A stretch of 64,000 nt of DNA from Spirodela intermedia (Eukaryota; Streptophyta; Magnoliopsida; Alismatales; Araceae), in NCBI GenBank assembly GCA_902729315.2, contig LR746267.1, positions 9,666,424 to 9,730,423 on the forward strand. Reading direction: 5' to 3'. The notes under the pieces are model-generated. The model was not told where the DNA came from and searched no databases. It saw only the letters and a list, made by a program, of their open reading frames with translations. Shown in pieces: positions 37,429 through 48,889 of the stretch. A program made the position numbers and the translations under genes. The first letter of the stretch is position 1, and each line of letters begins with the position of its first letter.

Positions 37429-39485
37429 TCACCTAATGTGGTTGAAGCTGGAGAACGGGGCCGGGTTGGTGGCGGCCTTGGCTGGCTTCTGCGCCGCCGA
37501 CTCGGGGGTCCCGAAGACGTTCCAGAACCTCAGCGTCTCATCCCCCGCTGCCGAGGCAACTGTACACCCATCCGGGCTCTGACAAGAAGAACAAGGATTC
37601 GTTTCAGATGGCGGATTGGAGGATCCTTTCAGAGACAAGCTAAGCTCAGAGGGGAAGAATGGAGAGGGAAGAACCAGTAGCAGCGGAGTTCTCGCACCTG
37701 TGCCATGAAGAGGACGCGGGAGGTGTGGCCGGTGAGCTCCGCCATCTTCACCATGGAGGGATACTTCCAGAGTGTGAGCTGGTTCTGGGTGAAGCCATGG
37801 GAGCTCAGAAGCTCCCTCTCGTTCTTGCTCCACAGCAGGGAGCACACCTGGGAGCCGGTGTCCACAGAGTTGAGGCAGGCGCCGGTGTGGGTGTTCCAGA
37901 ACTTGATGCAGCGGTCGCCGCCGCCGCCGCCGGAGGCGAGCAGGTTGCTCTGGAAGGGGCACCAGGCGAGGGCCTTCACAGCGGCCATGTGGTCGTCGAA
38001 CCGGTGCAGCCACGCGTTCTGCCCCACCGCCGCCCGCGAAGCGGCGGCTCCGCCGCTGGAGGAGGAGGAGGCGGAGAGGTCCCAGATGTGGAGGAGGTTA
38101 TCGTTGCCGCCGCTGGCCAGTTGCTGCCCCGAGCCCGACCATTTCAGGCCGCAGACCTCCTGCTGGTGGCCTCTGTAGGTGTGGACGACGTGAGATCTCA
38201 CCCTCACGTCGTTGTTCACCACCATCCCGTCCATCCCCCCCGTCGTCAGAATATGGTTGTTCCATGACAGCGCCCCAACTCGAGATCGGTGAGCCCCTCT
38301 CAGAGTCCTCAGCTGCCACAGTCGCATCAATACCAGTGAGCAATGGTATGGAGGAAGAAGGAGAAGAAGGACAGGTAGCAGAGGAAGAAGAAGGGTTACT
38401 GCGACTTACCAGACGATTGGAGGTGGTGTCCCAGAGCTGGACTTCGGAGTTGTTCAGGCCGAGAGCGAGGTGGCGGCCGTCGGGGGCCCAGCTGACGCTG
38501 GTCACTGGCCCGACATCGTCCTCCGCCGTGGTGAGCTCCGCCGTGGATCCATCGGCGGCGTCCCAGAGGTAGACGGTGGGGCCGAGGGCGATGGCGAGGA
38601 CGTTGCTGCTCCCCCAGTCCAGTAGGTTGAGGTAGTAATCGTCAACAATGTCAGGGGCGTCCAGCGTCCGCTCCGCAGATTGCGGGATGTATCTCCTCTG
38701 CCGCGATGGCTTGGACTGCTGGTTGCAGAGAGCTTGGTCGGAGGAGATCTCCTGCGCGGAGGAGGAGGAAGGGGGCTTCGCCTTGAATGCCAGGATTCGA
38801 CTCCGGTTCGGGAGCAAGGTCTCAGCGAGGTGCCTCCGGTAGGCTTCCTTGGAAGGGGAGGCGACGGCGGCGGCGTTCTCCTTCTCCTTCTTGGTTTCTG
38901 TCAGCAGGTAGTAGGCCATGTCGAAGTCCATCGCAGATCTGTCGGGAATGAATCGGTCGCCCTGCATATACAATATACAGTTCAGGGAAGAAGGCGGTCA
39001 GGATTCTTGGATGAAATCCTAATCGCTGAAATCCGAAGGATCTGCGGACCGAATGAGGCGAAAAACCTAATCGCTGAAATCCGTACAAGCGACATCACTG
39101 CAAATTCCAACAACCTCCAAGGTTCTTGGATGGAAAATCCACAATGTATCCGTCCTCGAATCAAATATCCTCAGAATCGATGTTCTCAGATCATTGCGGA
39201 TTTTCGGAGTTGAATCAGAGTAAACAGGAAGACCGCCAGAAAAGTTGATGAACAGATTCCGAAGGATAAATGCGAAATATCGAGAAAGATCGGCGCGCTA
39301 GAGATGAATCGCGGGGAAATGGATCTAAGAACGCAGAAAGAATGGATGCAGATGCTTACACATTGCCTGGAGGAGGTATGGGGTCTGGTGAGGAGTTTCG
39401 ATCCTAGAACTTCCTCGAGGGGGCGCCGGTCCATCGGATCGCACTTGCTCCTGCCGCTGCTGCTCATCCTCTCCGAAGAAGTCAT
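37429..39485 (-). CDS. CDC20: CDC20, activator of the anaphase-promoting complex
   Basis: CDC20 recruits substrates such as cyclin B and securin to the anaphase-promoting complex ubiquitin ligase, and is itself held by the spindle checkpoint. Coding exons 39485-39360, 38961-38410, 38312-37698 and 37578-37429 (126, 552, 615, 150 bp) all join in frame and give 480 residues. Motifs in order: a D-box-like RRPL (20-23), the C-box DRFIPDR (44-50), a KEN box (69-71), the Mad2-binding type motif [24 protein letters not shown], then seven WD40 repeats ([50 protein letters not shown]) and the C-terminal Ile-Arg tail (HIR). A Ser/Gly/Ala-rich insertion after HIWDL lengthens one WD40 linker. The ATG at 39485 lies just after a probable leader acceptor (GATTCGCAG, exon from 39501). 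The homologous upstream CDC20 region starts similarly short in plants. Confidence 0.95.
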
Positions 39486-39820
39486 CTCCACTCCCGAAGA
39501 TCTGCGAATCAACGAAAAGGAAACACCAAAAAAAAAAAACCAAGAAAAACAAACTAATCCCTGCACAGGAAAATCGTCACCACAATAGGAAAAAAAATGA
39601 AGAACAAAACAGCCACAGGCTCAAATCTGCAAACGAAACCAACGCAGAGCGATCCAACAACAGCCGGAGAGCAGAAGCGAAGAAGAGAGAGGAGGAGAGC
39701 TTCGTCTCCTCTTTGTCGATGCTTGAGCGAGCTCCTCGGGGCGAGAAGAGTAAGTACCAGAGAGAGCGCTAGAGAGAGAGGGAACCGGGTATGAGCCAAA
39801 GGAGGACGACACCCACCATG

Positions 39821-39830
39821 ATATATACAG
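39821..39830 (-). promoter_or_regulatory. TATA box of CDC20 (predicted)
   Basis: The reverse strand reads CTGTATATAT about 340 bp upstream of the CDC20 start codon. That distance suits a leader containing the inferred untranslated-region intron whose acceptor is at 39502-39504. No other TATA-like word lies between this and the coding start. Confidence 0.55.
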
Positions 39831-39873
39831 GTCAGGATCTCTCTCCCTCGCTGACGAGGAAACAGCCCCTCCC

Positions 39874-39970
39874 TCCAACGGTCATATCAACCCCTTGCCC
39901 CCTCAACTAGCCGTTGTGATATCAGTAGTGTTTTTTAGAAAAAAAATCACACGAAGATCCAACGGCTGAG
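39874..39970 (-). promoter_or_regulatory. Three mitosis-specific activator (MSA) elements upstream of CDC20
   Basis: TCCAACGGTCA at 39874-39884 fits the MSA consensus YCYAACGGYYA at every position. Two more AACGG cores follow: reverse-oriented CCGTT at 39911-39915 and TCCAACGGCTG near 39958-39968 (one mismatch). MSA elements bind three-repeat MYB factors and drive G2/M expression, which suits CDC20. They lie 45-140 bp upstream of the TATA box. Confidence 0.65.
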
Positions 39971-40210
39971 ATCGTCCATGCGAGTAAGCAACAAGGATTA
40001 TGTCAAAAATTTCTGTTTTTTAAGTTACCGGGTCTACTATAACCGTAATGGATCCGACAAGATAATCTCCTTTTATTATTATTTGGTAATAATTATTTTA
40101 TAAAATGTAAATATTTAAAATGTTTATTAATAAACGTCTTTTGAAGATCAATTTTTTTTGTGGGCCCATGGAAATTATCGCGTCATAATTCTGATTTGAC
40201 CAGTCAACGT

Positions 40211-40558
40211 CAGGGCGATAAGAGAGAGAAGAGAGATAGAGAGAGAGCAAAGCGAAGAGAGGGGGAGAAAGAGAGAGAGAGAGAAGATAACGTGAGAGGG
40301 AGAGAAAGAGAGAAAAGATAACGCGAGAGGGAGAGAAAGAGAGAGAAGATAACGGGAGAGGGAGAGAAAGAGAGAGAGAGAGAGAGAGAAGATAACGGGA
40401 GAGGGAGAGAAAGAGAGAGAGAGAAGATAACGGGAGAGGGAGAGAAAGAGAGAGAGAGAAGATAACGGGAGAGGGAGAGAAAGAGAGAGAGAGAGAGAGA
40501 GAAGATAACGGGAGAGGGAGAGAAAGAGAGAGAGAGAAGATAACGGGAGAGGGAGAGA

Positions 40559-40600
<42 letters not shown>
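40211..40600. repeat. GA tract with an embedded minisatellite
   Basis: A purine-rich tract in which a 35-50 bp unit, marked by GATAACG followed by GGAGAGGGAGAGAAAG and a variable GA run, occurs about eight times between 40285 and 40560. It lies in the 1.66-kb intergenic region shared by the divergent CDC20 and PWWP genes. Ser-Leu open frames here are repeat artefacts. Confidence 0.95.
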
Positions 40601-40602
<2 letters not shown>

Positions 40603-41144
40603 CCGGATCACCGTGCATCACCATCATCAGCTAGCTCCAGGCGGTGGCGGGGCTCGTACACGGCGATCCGATCGGACACCGAAGACGGAGGCGGTTGGGC
40701 GGCGGGATCAGTGGTCGCCTTCCCACAGATTCGCCGGCGGCTGGAGGTTTTTGGATCTGAGGACTTGAGAGGGTGGAGGTTTTTGGAAGAAGGGAGAAGA
40801 AGGGCGAGCGGAGAGAGGGGGAACAATGGTGGAGCGAGAGTGAGGAAGATTGGGCGATGAGGAGGTGGCGGAAGGGGATGAGATCTCCCGCGGCCTGAAT
40901 GGAACCCTTCGGAGAACAACTACTGCTGTGGCTCAGCGGATCGGCGAAGATCGGAGGAGGACGCGGATGTGGAGGTTCCCCAGTCGTTCGGTGGCGTTGC
41001 GGATCGGAGCTCTTGCTCGCCGGGGGTTGAATCACCGATTGATCTGCTCGGCGGTGGTCGGTTCTCTTGTTCAGGGATATCCTCCCTCTTTGTTTCGTTG
41101 CTGTTCCTAGGGTTTCTAGGGTTTCAGCGTCTGGTGCAGCGAGA
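40601..41144 (+). other. Probable promoter and 5' leader of the PWWP gene
   Basis: GC-rich sequence without a credible protein reading, ending at the PWWP start codon. A small direct repeat of TGGAGGTTTTTGGA occurs at about 40743 and 40776. CTAGGGTTT words near 41108-41122 resemble telo-box motifs (AAACCCTA type) of plant housekeeping promoters. Transcript start is unknown. Confidence 0.4.
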
Positions 41145-44100
41145 ATGGCGACATTGGAGGGGGCTGGAGGAGGCACAGGGGTGGACTGCAGCGTGGGCAC
41201 CATCGTTTGGGTTCGGCGGAGGAACGGGTCCTGGTGGCCGGGGAGGATCCTCGGCCAGGACGAACTGTCGGCGTCCCACCTCATGTCCCCAAGATCTGGG
41301 ACCCCCGTCAAGCTCCTTGGCAGGGAGGACGCAAGCGTGTAAGTGTTCATCTTCTTTCAATCTGCCTTTCTTCTGATGCTCTTTCTTCTGTATTCATGTT
41401 GGCCATTCGAAGAAAAAAATCCCATTTTTATGATTTCCTCCTCAACTCTTCTGACATACGAGCTCTTGAGCTTTGGAGGCATAGGGGTGGACAGCATCTC
41501 ACCTCATGTTTCCACCCACCTTAGTTTTACCAGATGGCGCCTGAAACTGACCGGGAAACCTCCCCTAGAAGAAAAAAACTTGACAAAAACTGTGAAAAGC
41601 TCCCATTCAGGACGTTGTCACTGTTAAGTATTATATTTTTATTTCTCGCTTGTGTTCTAATTTGCTTCCATCCGACTTGGTTTTTTTATTATCTAACAAT
41701 TGTCTTCATTTTATTCGCAAAGGGCGATGTTTATCATAAGATCTGTAAACCATAATACGGTCATATATTACGGTGGATCTGCCTGGTGTTCTCACCTTTA
41801 CACGAATCCTCTGTTGAAGTCGTGGGAAGGGGCAAGGTGTTCCATGTCAAGTTCTTGCTCCATTAGATCCATCGGTGGTTCAGTCCCTGCATTTTTTTTA
41901 GTTTTTTGGGTAAGCACTTAAGATTACCATGTTTAATACAGGAGCGTAGTGATCCCTGAACTTCCCCAAAGAATGGGATCCTGTCCAGTGAATATGCTGA
42001 AAACCAGATTGAGTTCATTCTTTGTGATCTGTCTTGGGGAGGGAGACGATTCTCCATGATAAGAAGACAGCTTTGATAGAAATAGTTAGAAAATGCCGTG
42101 CCATTGTTTGGGTTTTGCCTAATTGACTTTCAGCTGGTATGGACCTGTGGTTTTGACCTTCGATATAGGATTGGGATTGGGCCGTGGAAATTCGTCTTCT
42201 CTAAACCATGGGAAATAAGATACTTTTTTTTGTGCCTTTTATCTGCTGTTGTACTTTATAATGAATATTTAAAGTCCTATTATCAGCCAAAACATATCGA
42301 TGAAAATAATAAAATGGATGAGGCTCTGGTCAGCTGGAATCATTAATTGTTTTATTTTCATTATTCTTGTTGAAGCATTAATTGGGAATGCATCACAATG
42401 CCTGCATTATGATGCTTCAAAAGGCGATATGAATCGTCTATTCTCTGATAAATTACATTGATATTTTCACTCGTGAATGATTTGGTGAAGATTCTGTCGC
42501 CACATTGTCTTATTCGTCCTTTTTTTCTTCATGGTTTAATCTCTGGTACGATCAATTGAACATTCTTCAATTTTCTCAGGGATTGGTATAATTTGGAAAA
42601 GTCCAAGCGTGTGAAGGCCTTCCGGTGTGGGGAATTTGATGCTTGTATTGAAAGGGCTGAAGCTTCCCAGGGTGTTCTTTTGAAAAAGAGAGAGAAGTAC
42701 GCCCGCCGAGAAGATGCTATCCTACATGCTCTGGAACTGGAGAAGCAGAATTACGGATTGAGTGCCCACAATCTGAGCCACAGATACTCCGCTGGTTTAG
42801 AGTTGAGTGGTCATTCATCTTCTGGATTAGAACTCATGGATGATGAACTGATGGGCAGCAGCAAATCTGCCATCTCTGTCCCTCAAACTCATTCCTGGAG
42901 AGTTGACTTGCTCTCTGAGGAGGGAAGTGGTGGCAAGCAGATGAAGTGGGAGGCTGAGAACTCTGACTCCATCCCGTCCACAAGAGGACTGCAGGGCCTT
43001 GGCCTCCGTGTTGCAGCAGCAAAGAAGAGGGTCTCGAACCCCATTGCATGTGAGAATTCTAAACCTGCTTTACTTAGTGATACTACTTATTTTGATGTTC
43101 TTCATAATTCTGGCCATGGGGATGGGATTGAGGGTGGCCCCGGTGGTGGCACTAAAAATCCTTTGCCCATTAGATGGAAAAGAATTCCCGGTGATCCTTT
43201 GGAGGAATTCCTGGTTGAAAGGTGTGCTAGACGCCATCCTCTGGTTCAAGTTCTTCATACTTGGGCAAAATTGCTAAGCCCTGAGCCATTGCTGGCTGAC
43301 CATGTATTGGCATCTGCTTTTCCAGGGCAAGACGAGAAGGAACACGTTGGAACAGTGTGTCATGCCAAAAGTAGTAACTGCATGCCTTTACGAGCTGATA
43401 TCAGTGACTGCTTGGACCGTACTGAATATTCTTTTGACCAGGCACAAATGTCTCCAGCTCAGGTTGGATACAATGGAGAAACTCTTCAGTCCAGTTCATT
43501 GGCCGGCGAAGAGACCTCATCTGGGTTGGTTAAAGGCGACGAGACTAGTTCCTCAGCAAAGACGTTTGTGGGTGCTGACATGGAGGATGATGGAACTTTG
43601 CTTCAAGGTTAGATGCGTTATTTTTAATTTCTTTTAATACATCGAGAGAACTTTATTTGTTAGCAAACATGCATTGAAAGTCCACTGATCAACCTATTTG
43701 TCGATCAATAATGGAAAACGTATGGAGCTGACTTACCTTGGGTTTGTCATCATTGATGATATATGATGTGTTTCTTTCAGGTTTGAGCTTGAGCTGAGTA
43801 CTTTGATCTCTTACTTATTTGGAATTAACACAGCGCCCCTAAATGAGACATCTCATCCCCATTACCATGTCTTAAATCATATGGGTTGTGTTAAATTTAT
43901 TTTTACATAAATTAACATTTTAGTTTTATTAATTTTCTTGATCTCGCAGGCATCTATTTGTGAAATAAGTAATTATTTTACGACCCGATTTCAATCCTGC
44001 CTCCTGATGGAGATGAGCCTGATACTTAGTGGGAACCCCTTCTGTTCTTAGGAAGTTAGATTATTTTTCCTTTATCTCCCTAGATTGTCTTTCTCTGTTG

Positions 44101-44235
44101 ATTTGTTTGATAATTTACATAGATTTCATGATTTATGCTCTGGTGGCTTTCATGACGAAAACACGAAAACCAGTGTATTTATTCTTCATAAGAATCATTG
44201 ATATTTATGAGGGTTCTTCTCATTTTGGCTCAGTT

Positions 44236-44281
<46 letters not shown>

Positions 44282-44729
44282 ACTTCCACTCCCTCTGCTC
44301 TTATATTCATGCAATTATATGAGTGGTCACTCACATGCATCTATGTATATATATATATATGCACATATACATTTCAGGTTACGGGTCGCTCCTTTCCGAA
44401 TCAAGAAGCTCGGAGCAGCCGGGTGATGTTGACTCCACCCTCAGTGACGGCTTCGGCCCCTCGGTCTCCGGCTCTGCAGCTCCACTCACCCCGGGGGTCT
44501 CACGGTGGCACATGAAGGGTAAGCGGAATATCCGGAACTTTCTTAAGAGGCCCGAGCCCGCCATGAGCCCCGAGAGCTGTCCTGATTTCCTCTCTGAGTT
44601 GGTCTACGAGAAGGCCAACGTTCAGAGCATCTTTAAACCCGGCCGCGAGAGAGCTTCTGCCCAGGATTTTTACCGTCGCCAGCTCGCCCGCGCCTATGAA
44701 GATGATGATGGTGATGATGGTGATGATGG

Positions 44730-44762
<33 letters not shown>

Positions 44763-45444
44763 CTACGATGGGACCCTCTTGTCAGGCTGGAAGGCCGATG
44801 GGCCGCCACCGCCGGTGGCGGTCAGGATGGAGCCTTCGCTGGTCAACGTGGAGCTGAAGGTGCAGGCGAGGAGCTACCAGGGGGAGCGGGTGCCGCTGGT
44901 GTCGCTGATGAGCAGGCTGAATGGCAAAGCAATCGTTGGGCACCCTGTCCACATTCAGAAGCTTGAAGATGGCTCCACCGACTCACTGCTCCCGGGTGGT
45001 GCCGACAGGGCTGACACCAATGCTGACGCCGTTGGTCCCCATGGCTGGAGGACCGCCCGGAGGACAGTGATGCAGCGGGTGCGCCGCCCCAATCTGCTCC
45101 CCATGGCGGCTCCCATGGTGGAGGAAGCTGGCCTCGAGGAGCCATATGCTGTCACCCGCCATCGGCCCGGTCTGGCAGAGAGGATCCACCGGAAGCTCTC
45201 CAGGAAGAGGAGTCTGTTGGCCCCAAAGGTCAGGATGCTGTCTTCAATTGCTGCGGAGAGGAGGCGGCGCAGTGGCGGTGGTGCCGCCACCGGGCACAGG
45301 GGGAGGAAGAGGGGGGAGGCTCTGGCCCGGCTGATCAAGGCCGGCGGGGAGGTGCCGACGGTGACTTGTGTTCCCATGAAGGTCGTCTTCAGCCGGTTGC
45401 TTGAAGCTGTCGGCCGGCCACCACCGCCGACAGGCATGGCTTGA
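41145..45444 (+). CDS. PWWP-domain protein (At1g51745-like)
   Basis: Predicted nuclear protein; PWWP domains bind methylated histone tails and DNA. Exons 41145-41338, 42580-43607 and 44378-45444 (194, 1028, 1067 bp) splice in frame to 762 residues. The N-terminus holds the PWWP signature, here GTIVWVRRRNGSWWPGRILG (about 18-37), finished across the first junction by VDWYNLEKSKRVKAFRCGEF. A basic stretch follows (LLKKREKYARREDAILHALE). The rest is low-complexity, with an acidic poly-Asp run at about 514-537 and an Arg/Lys-rich C-terminus (LSRKRSLL, RRRRSGGG) ending in VTCVPMKVVFSRLLEAVG, a conserved tail of this plant family. The start ATG is preceded by in-frame GC-rich leader with an earlier ATG at 41067; I prefer 41145 because the PWWP family begins close to the domain. 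Exact function is unknown. Confidence 0.88.
44240..44281. repeat. CT microsatellite in PWWP intron 2
   Basis: About 21 CT units lie roughly 95 bp ahead of the acceptor at 44377. A short TA run follows at about 44346-44360. Confidence 0.95.
44698..44766 (+). repeat. In-frame GAT/GGT trinucleotide repeat coding for Asp
   Basis: GAT triplets, with a few GGT, encode an acidic run of Asp with scattered Gly in the PWWP protein. Because the repeat is nearly pure, its length is likely to vary between individuals without shifting the frame. Confidence 0.9.
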
Positions 45445-45787
45445 CAGCGCATGACGTAGGAGTTGGCAGCTTGCCCTTGCTAACTGGAGATTTCTCTGAT
45501 TAGGGAACCTGGTGAGGAGTGATGGCTCTTCAACTCGGCCTTGGGCTTGATTGTCTGGTCGGGTGGCGGCCCTTGTTCAGTGCACTGCCGCTGCTGAAGT
45601 ATCGCCATGGTCTGCTCTCAGGCCGTCTATGTGACCACACCGGAGGTGGGGTTCCTCTGTGGCGGCGCTGATTATTTCAGAGGGGTCTGACCGTGGAAGA
45701 GTGGGGCCTCCTAGACAGGAGGAAGGTAACTAATGTACGACCCTCTTCATTTTTGTCTCATAACCTGCTTTGTTGATAGCCGATCAG

Positions 45788-45832
<45 letters not shown>

Positions 45833-46363
45833 CCCTCTCTGCTCACGTCGTTCAGTTGTAGATGATAAGCTTCATCTTCATCGCCCGCAATTTGCTCGAT
45901 TGGATTTAAAATGGGAGGAATTTGGAACTTTCAAGGCAGTTGAATGCATGTGGGTTGACCAATCGAGATTTATTTCTAAATACATATAAATTTATGCGTT
46001 CTTCAGAATGTGTCAGAACCAAGTCAACCCATCTCTTTCCGTGCAAACGGACAAAATCGGCAGTAGATCTTCTCTGCCACGGATTGTTGAAGCTCACAAA
46101 AGCCAAAAAAGTCAACACTATAAACAGTCTTGAATGTTGGCTAGCAGAGTTTGACCCTGTCTATGGATGATGAGTCAGAGGGTTATATGGGTTCTAGGCC
46201 TGTTAGATCAGATTTTATGTGCCAGTCATTTAAGAGGCCTAATCTAGAGAGAGAGAGAGAGAGAGAGAGAGAGCATTTAGGTTGACATGCGAGAAAAAAA
46301 CAGATCCTTGACTATACGCATGCTTATGTTGTGAAGGGATTAGGCTAATCTATATATACATCG

Positions 46364-46410
<47 letters not shown>

Positions 46411-46722
46411 TATTTAGGTTGACGAGAATATTTAGGTTGACATGCGATATAAATAAATTATGCTTAGATTGTGAATTAAATAAATTATGAAGGGTGAAAC
46501 ATACGATTAAAAGACAATTAATTCTTTCTTAAAAAATAAAAACCGCGACGATTGTAAAGAAAGGGGGGTGGGGAGCCCGGTTCGGATCAACCTGGCCGGA
46601 CAGAAAGCCATAACCGGTTCAAAACGTCCGATCCGGGTTTTTGAGCACGGCTCTTAAACCCCATTCCGTTGTCTCCAACGAAGGGGATAAGGTGTCGCCA
46701 GCGCTCGAGAAGAAGCTGTGAA
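45445..46722. other. Intergenic, with three CT/GA microsatellites
   Basis: No gene is recognised. Simple repeats lie at 45789-45829 (CT), 46246-46273 (GA) and 46367-46410 (GA). The last two are followed by near-identical phrases containing TATTTAGGTTGAC or CATTTAGGTTGAC, suggesting a small local duplication around the microsatellites. Confidence 0.5.
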
Positions 46723-47163
46723 ATGGCTGCCGTTGCCGCCTCCGCCGCAGGGATCATCGCCGTCCCCGGCGGCGCCTCCCGGGGAGCGGCGGAGCGGCAC
46801 CTCAGGGTCACCGGGACGCGGATGGAGGCGAAGCTCGGGAGGCCGCTGGAGGAGATCTACAACGTGCGGGTCGAGCGGGGGGTGAGCAAGCAGCGCCTGG
46901 AGGAACTCGGGGTGGAGCGGTGGTCGACGTGGAGGACGGGGAAGTGCCTGCTCCCGTGGGACTGGCACGTTGACCAGCAGGTGTACGTGGTGAAGGGGGA
47001 GGTGCGGGTGGTGCCGGAAGGCGGCGCTGCCTTCGGCGGTCAGCGGTACATGCGATTCGTGGAAGGGGATCTTATCCGCTACCCTAAGTGGTTCGAGGCC
47101 GATCTCTTCTTCGACGGGCCCTACGAGGAGCGCTACCGATTCCGCGCCTACGGCGACGACTGA
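46723..47163 (+). CDS. Small RmlC-like cupin protein
   Basis: A 146-residue, single-exon, GC-rich protein. After an Ala-rich N-terminus that could be a transit peptide, residues about 45-140 form one cupin barrel: WSTWRTGKCLLPWDWHVDQQVYVVKGEVRVVPEGG is the first cupin motif region (split here by description only), and YMRFVEGDLIRYPKWFEADLFFDGPY the second. Plant relatives are annotated as RmlC-like cupins of the DUF861/EutQ group. Canonical metal ligands (HxH...E, H) are mostly absent: one His remains (DWHVD) and the second motif has none, so metal-enzyme activity is doubtful. The ATG at 46723 is chosen over 46669 because family members begin near the Ala-rich leader. Confidence 0.85.
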   Translation: MAAVAASAAGIIAVPGGASRGAAERHLRVTGTRMEAKLGRPLEEIYNVRVERGVSKQRLEELGVERWSTWRTGKCLLPWDWHVDQQVYVVKGEVRVVPEGGAAFGGQRYMRFVEGDLIRYPKWFEADLFFDGPYEERYRFRAYGDD

Positions 47164-48880
47164 TGGAGAAAGATCACTCCTCGCCGACGGCCTGGAGGTG
47201 CCTTTTGAATCTACCTGCTAATCGTACCGTGCATAGCTGATCTATGATTTTCTTCCGTATTTATTTCTGGTTTTTTTGACTGGTATTTTTCTCGGAGAAA
47301 TCGTCGGTTCTTCTAGACTAGAAATGCGCAACGAGAGGACAATTTCGTGGCTATCGTTCCGGAATGTGTCATAATCCTTTTATTCTTGCTAGGTGTGAGA
47401 AAGGTTCTGCCGTACCGTGGAATTGATCCAGAGGTGAGTATTTTATAATCAATCTGTTGTGATTTCAGTGGAAGTCTCTTCCTCGCCAGTTTGGTTTTGC
47501 TTGCTTGATCAGCATAATCACAAATTATATGCTAAAAACATCGTAAACTCCGAAGTTTAGTCCTAGATTTAACATCAGCAGCAGCCCCGACATGTGTGAA
47601 TCAGAAGTATTCAAGCTTTGGTTACTTTGGAGCTTCCTGTATGGCTTTTGATTTTTATTCTGCTCGAGAAAAGTTGAAGAGATAAAACATGGAAGATCAT
47701 GAAAATCATTATTAATTGATCTCTTGAATTTCGAGGAACTCATATCGAATGTCAAAAGTCGATCATTGCTGCAGTTCTTAAAATAAATGGAGATACCGGC
47801 TCTCTCAGCATGCCACAGCAAACATTATACTATGAAAAACAAACAAAATATGAGTCCTTGCATCATATTAATTCCAGTTGTAGGCCATCACATTTCTGCT
47901 GCATCAGTCCTTGCTGCGATTCCATGGTGACATTTCATCGATCTAGATTTGCTTCTTCACTGCCCATTGTGTTCTAATGCAATCAATCTGGATCAATTAG
48001 ACCCCTCAACAGATGTGGGGATCCGGCAATGTCGTAGCTGAATACTTGCTGGATTATCTGTCAGAACGCTCATTAGTTTCGATTTTTATTTTTTTTGTTT
48101 CTGAGAGACACGTAGTGTTTTGCCCGGACTTCATAATTCGTCCTCTCACAGACACTGCTCGCAGATGATTTTGATGCCAGGATCATACCACTTATGGTGT
48201 TGGAAAGAACTGCCTAAATAGAGACCAACTCCCCTTTTCTTAATGAATGCCATCGGCCATTGATGGGATAATTTGCCAGCATATTGGTCAATTCACCTCA
48301 GAGGATTACCTTACCTAATTCATTTCATTAAACTAGGCCATTTCCAACCCAGGTAACCTGGGTATGTATCCAGTTCTTCATGGAAATGATGCTGCTGTTT
48401 CTTTCCCTACATCACAAGACTGAGAAGAAGTGGGAACTTTCTTCAAAGGGGGTATCTCTACCCTTCAAGGTCTGCGCTTTCTTAGCTGTTTCATATTCAG
48501 GTAGGGGCATGGTATCACAGGCCAGATCCAGAAGGAACACGATGACTTGATGTGTACCCCCTTCATCTCATATGATGCTTTTGCTTGAGATCAATTACTT
48601 TCCATGGTTAGAACCTGAAAGTGGTCAGATCAGGGGAAACTGGGTTGGGAGAGAGAGAGACATGGTAATATGGCTAGGATACCTTGACAAATAAATGGCT
48701 AATGAGCCATATATTCGATGGAAAAACTTTGTTTAATTTCTATAATTATTATGATATCTCAATCTTCCTTTCTTCGTTCCTTCCTCTTTTTTCTTTCTTT
48801 GGGAAAGGGTGGTCATCTCTCTCACGAACTCCTTGTTCTCCTTCTCTCACTCTGCGACCTTTTCGCTGTTTATCTCAGGG
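47164..48880. other. Intergenic, no gene recognised
   Basis: The 3' flank of the cupin gene, then AT-rich sequence. Short frames have no nameable domain. A stretch near 47390-47435 has an acceptor/donor-like context, so an extra cupin-gene exon cannot be excluded. Confidence 0.4.
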
Positions 48881-48889
48881 GCTATCTTC

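Noticed and set aside
37659-38267. Forward-strand 202-codon frame
   Set aside because: Antisense shadow of CDC20 exon 3.
40175-40627. Leu-Ser-rich reverse-strand open frames
   Set aside because: They come from the GA minisatellite upstream of the PWWP gene.
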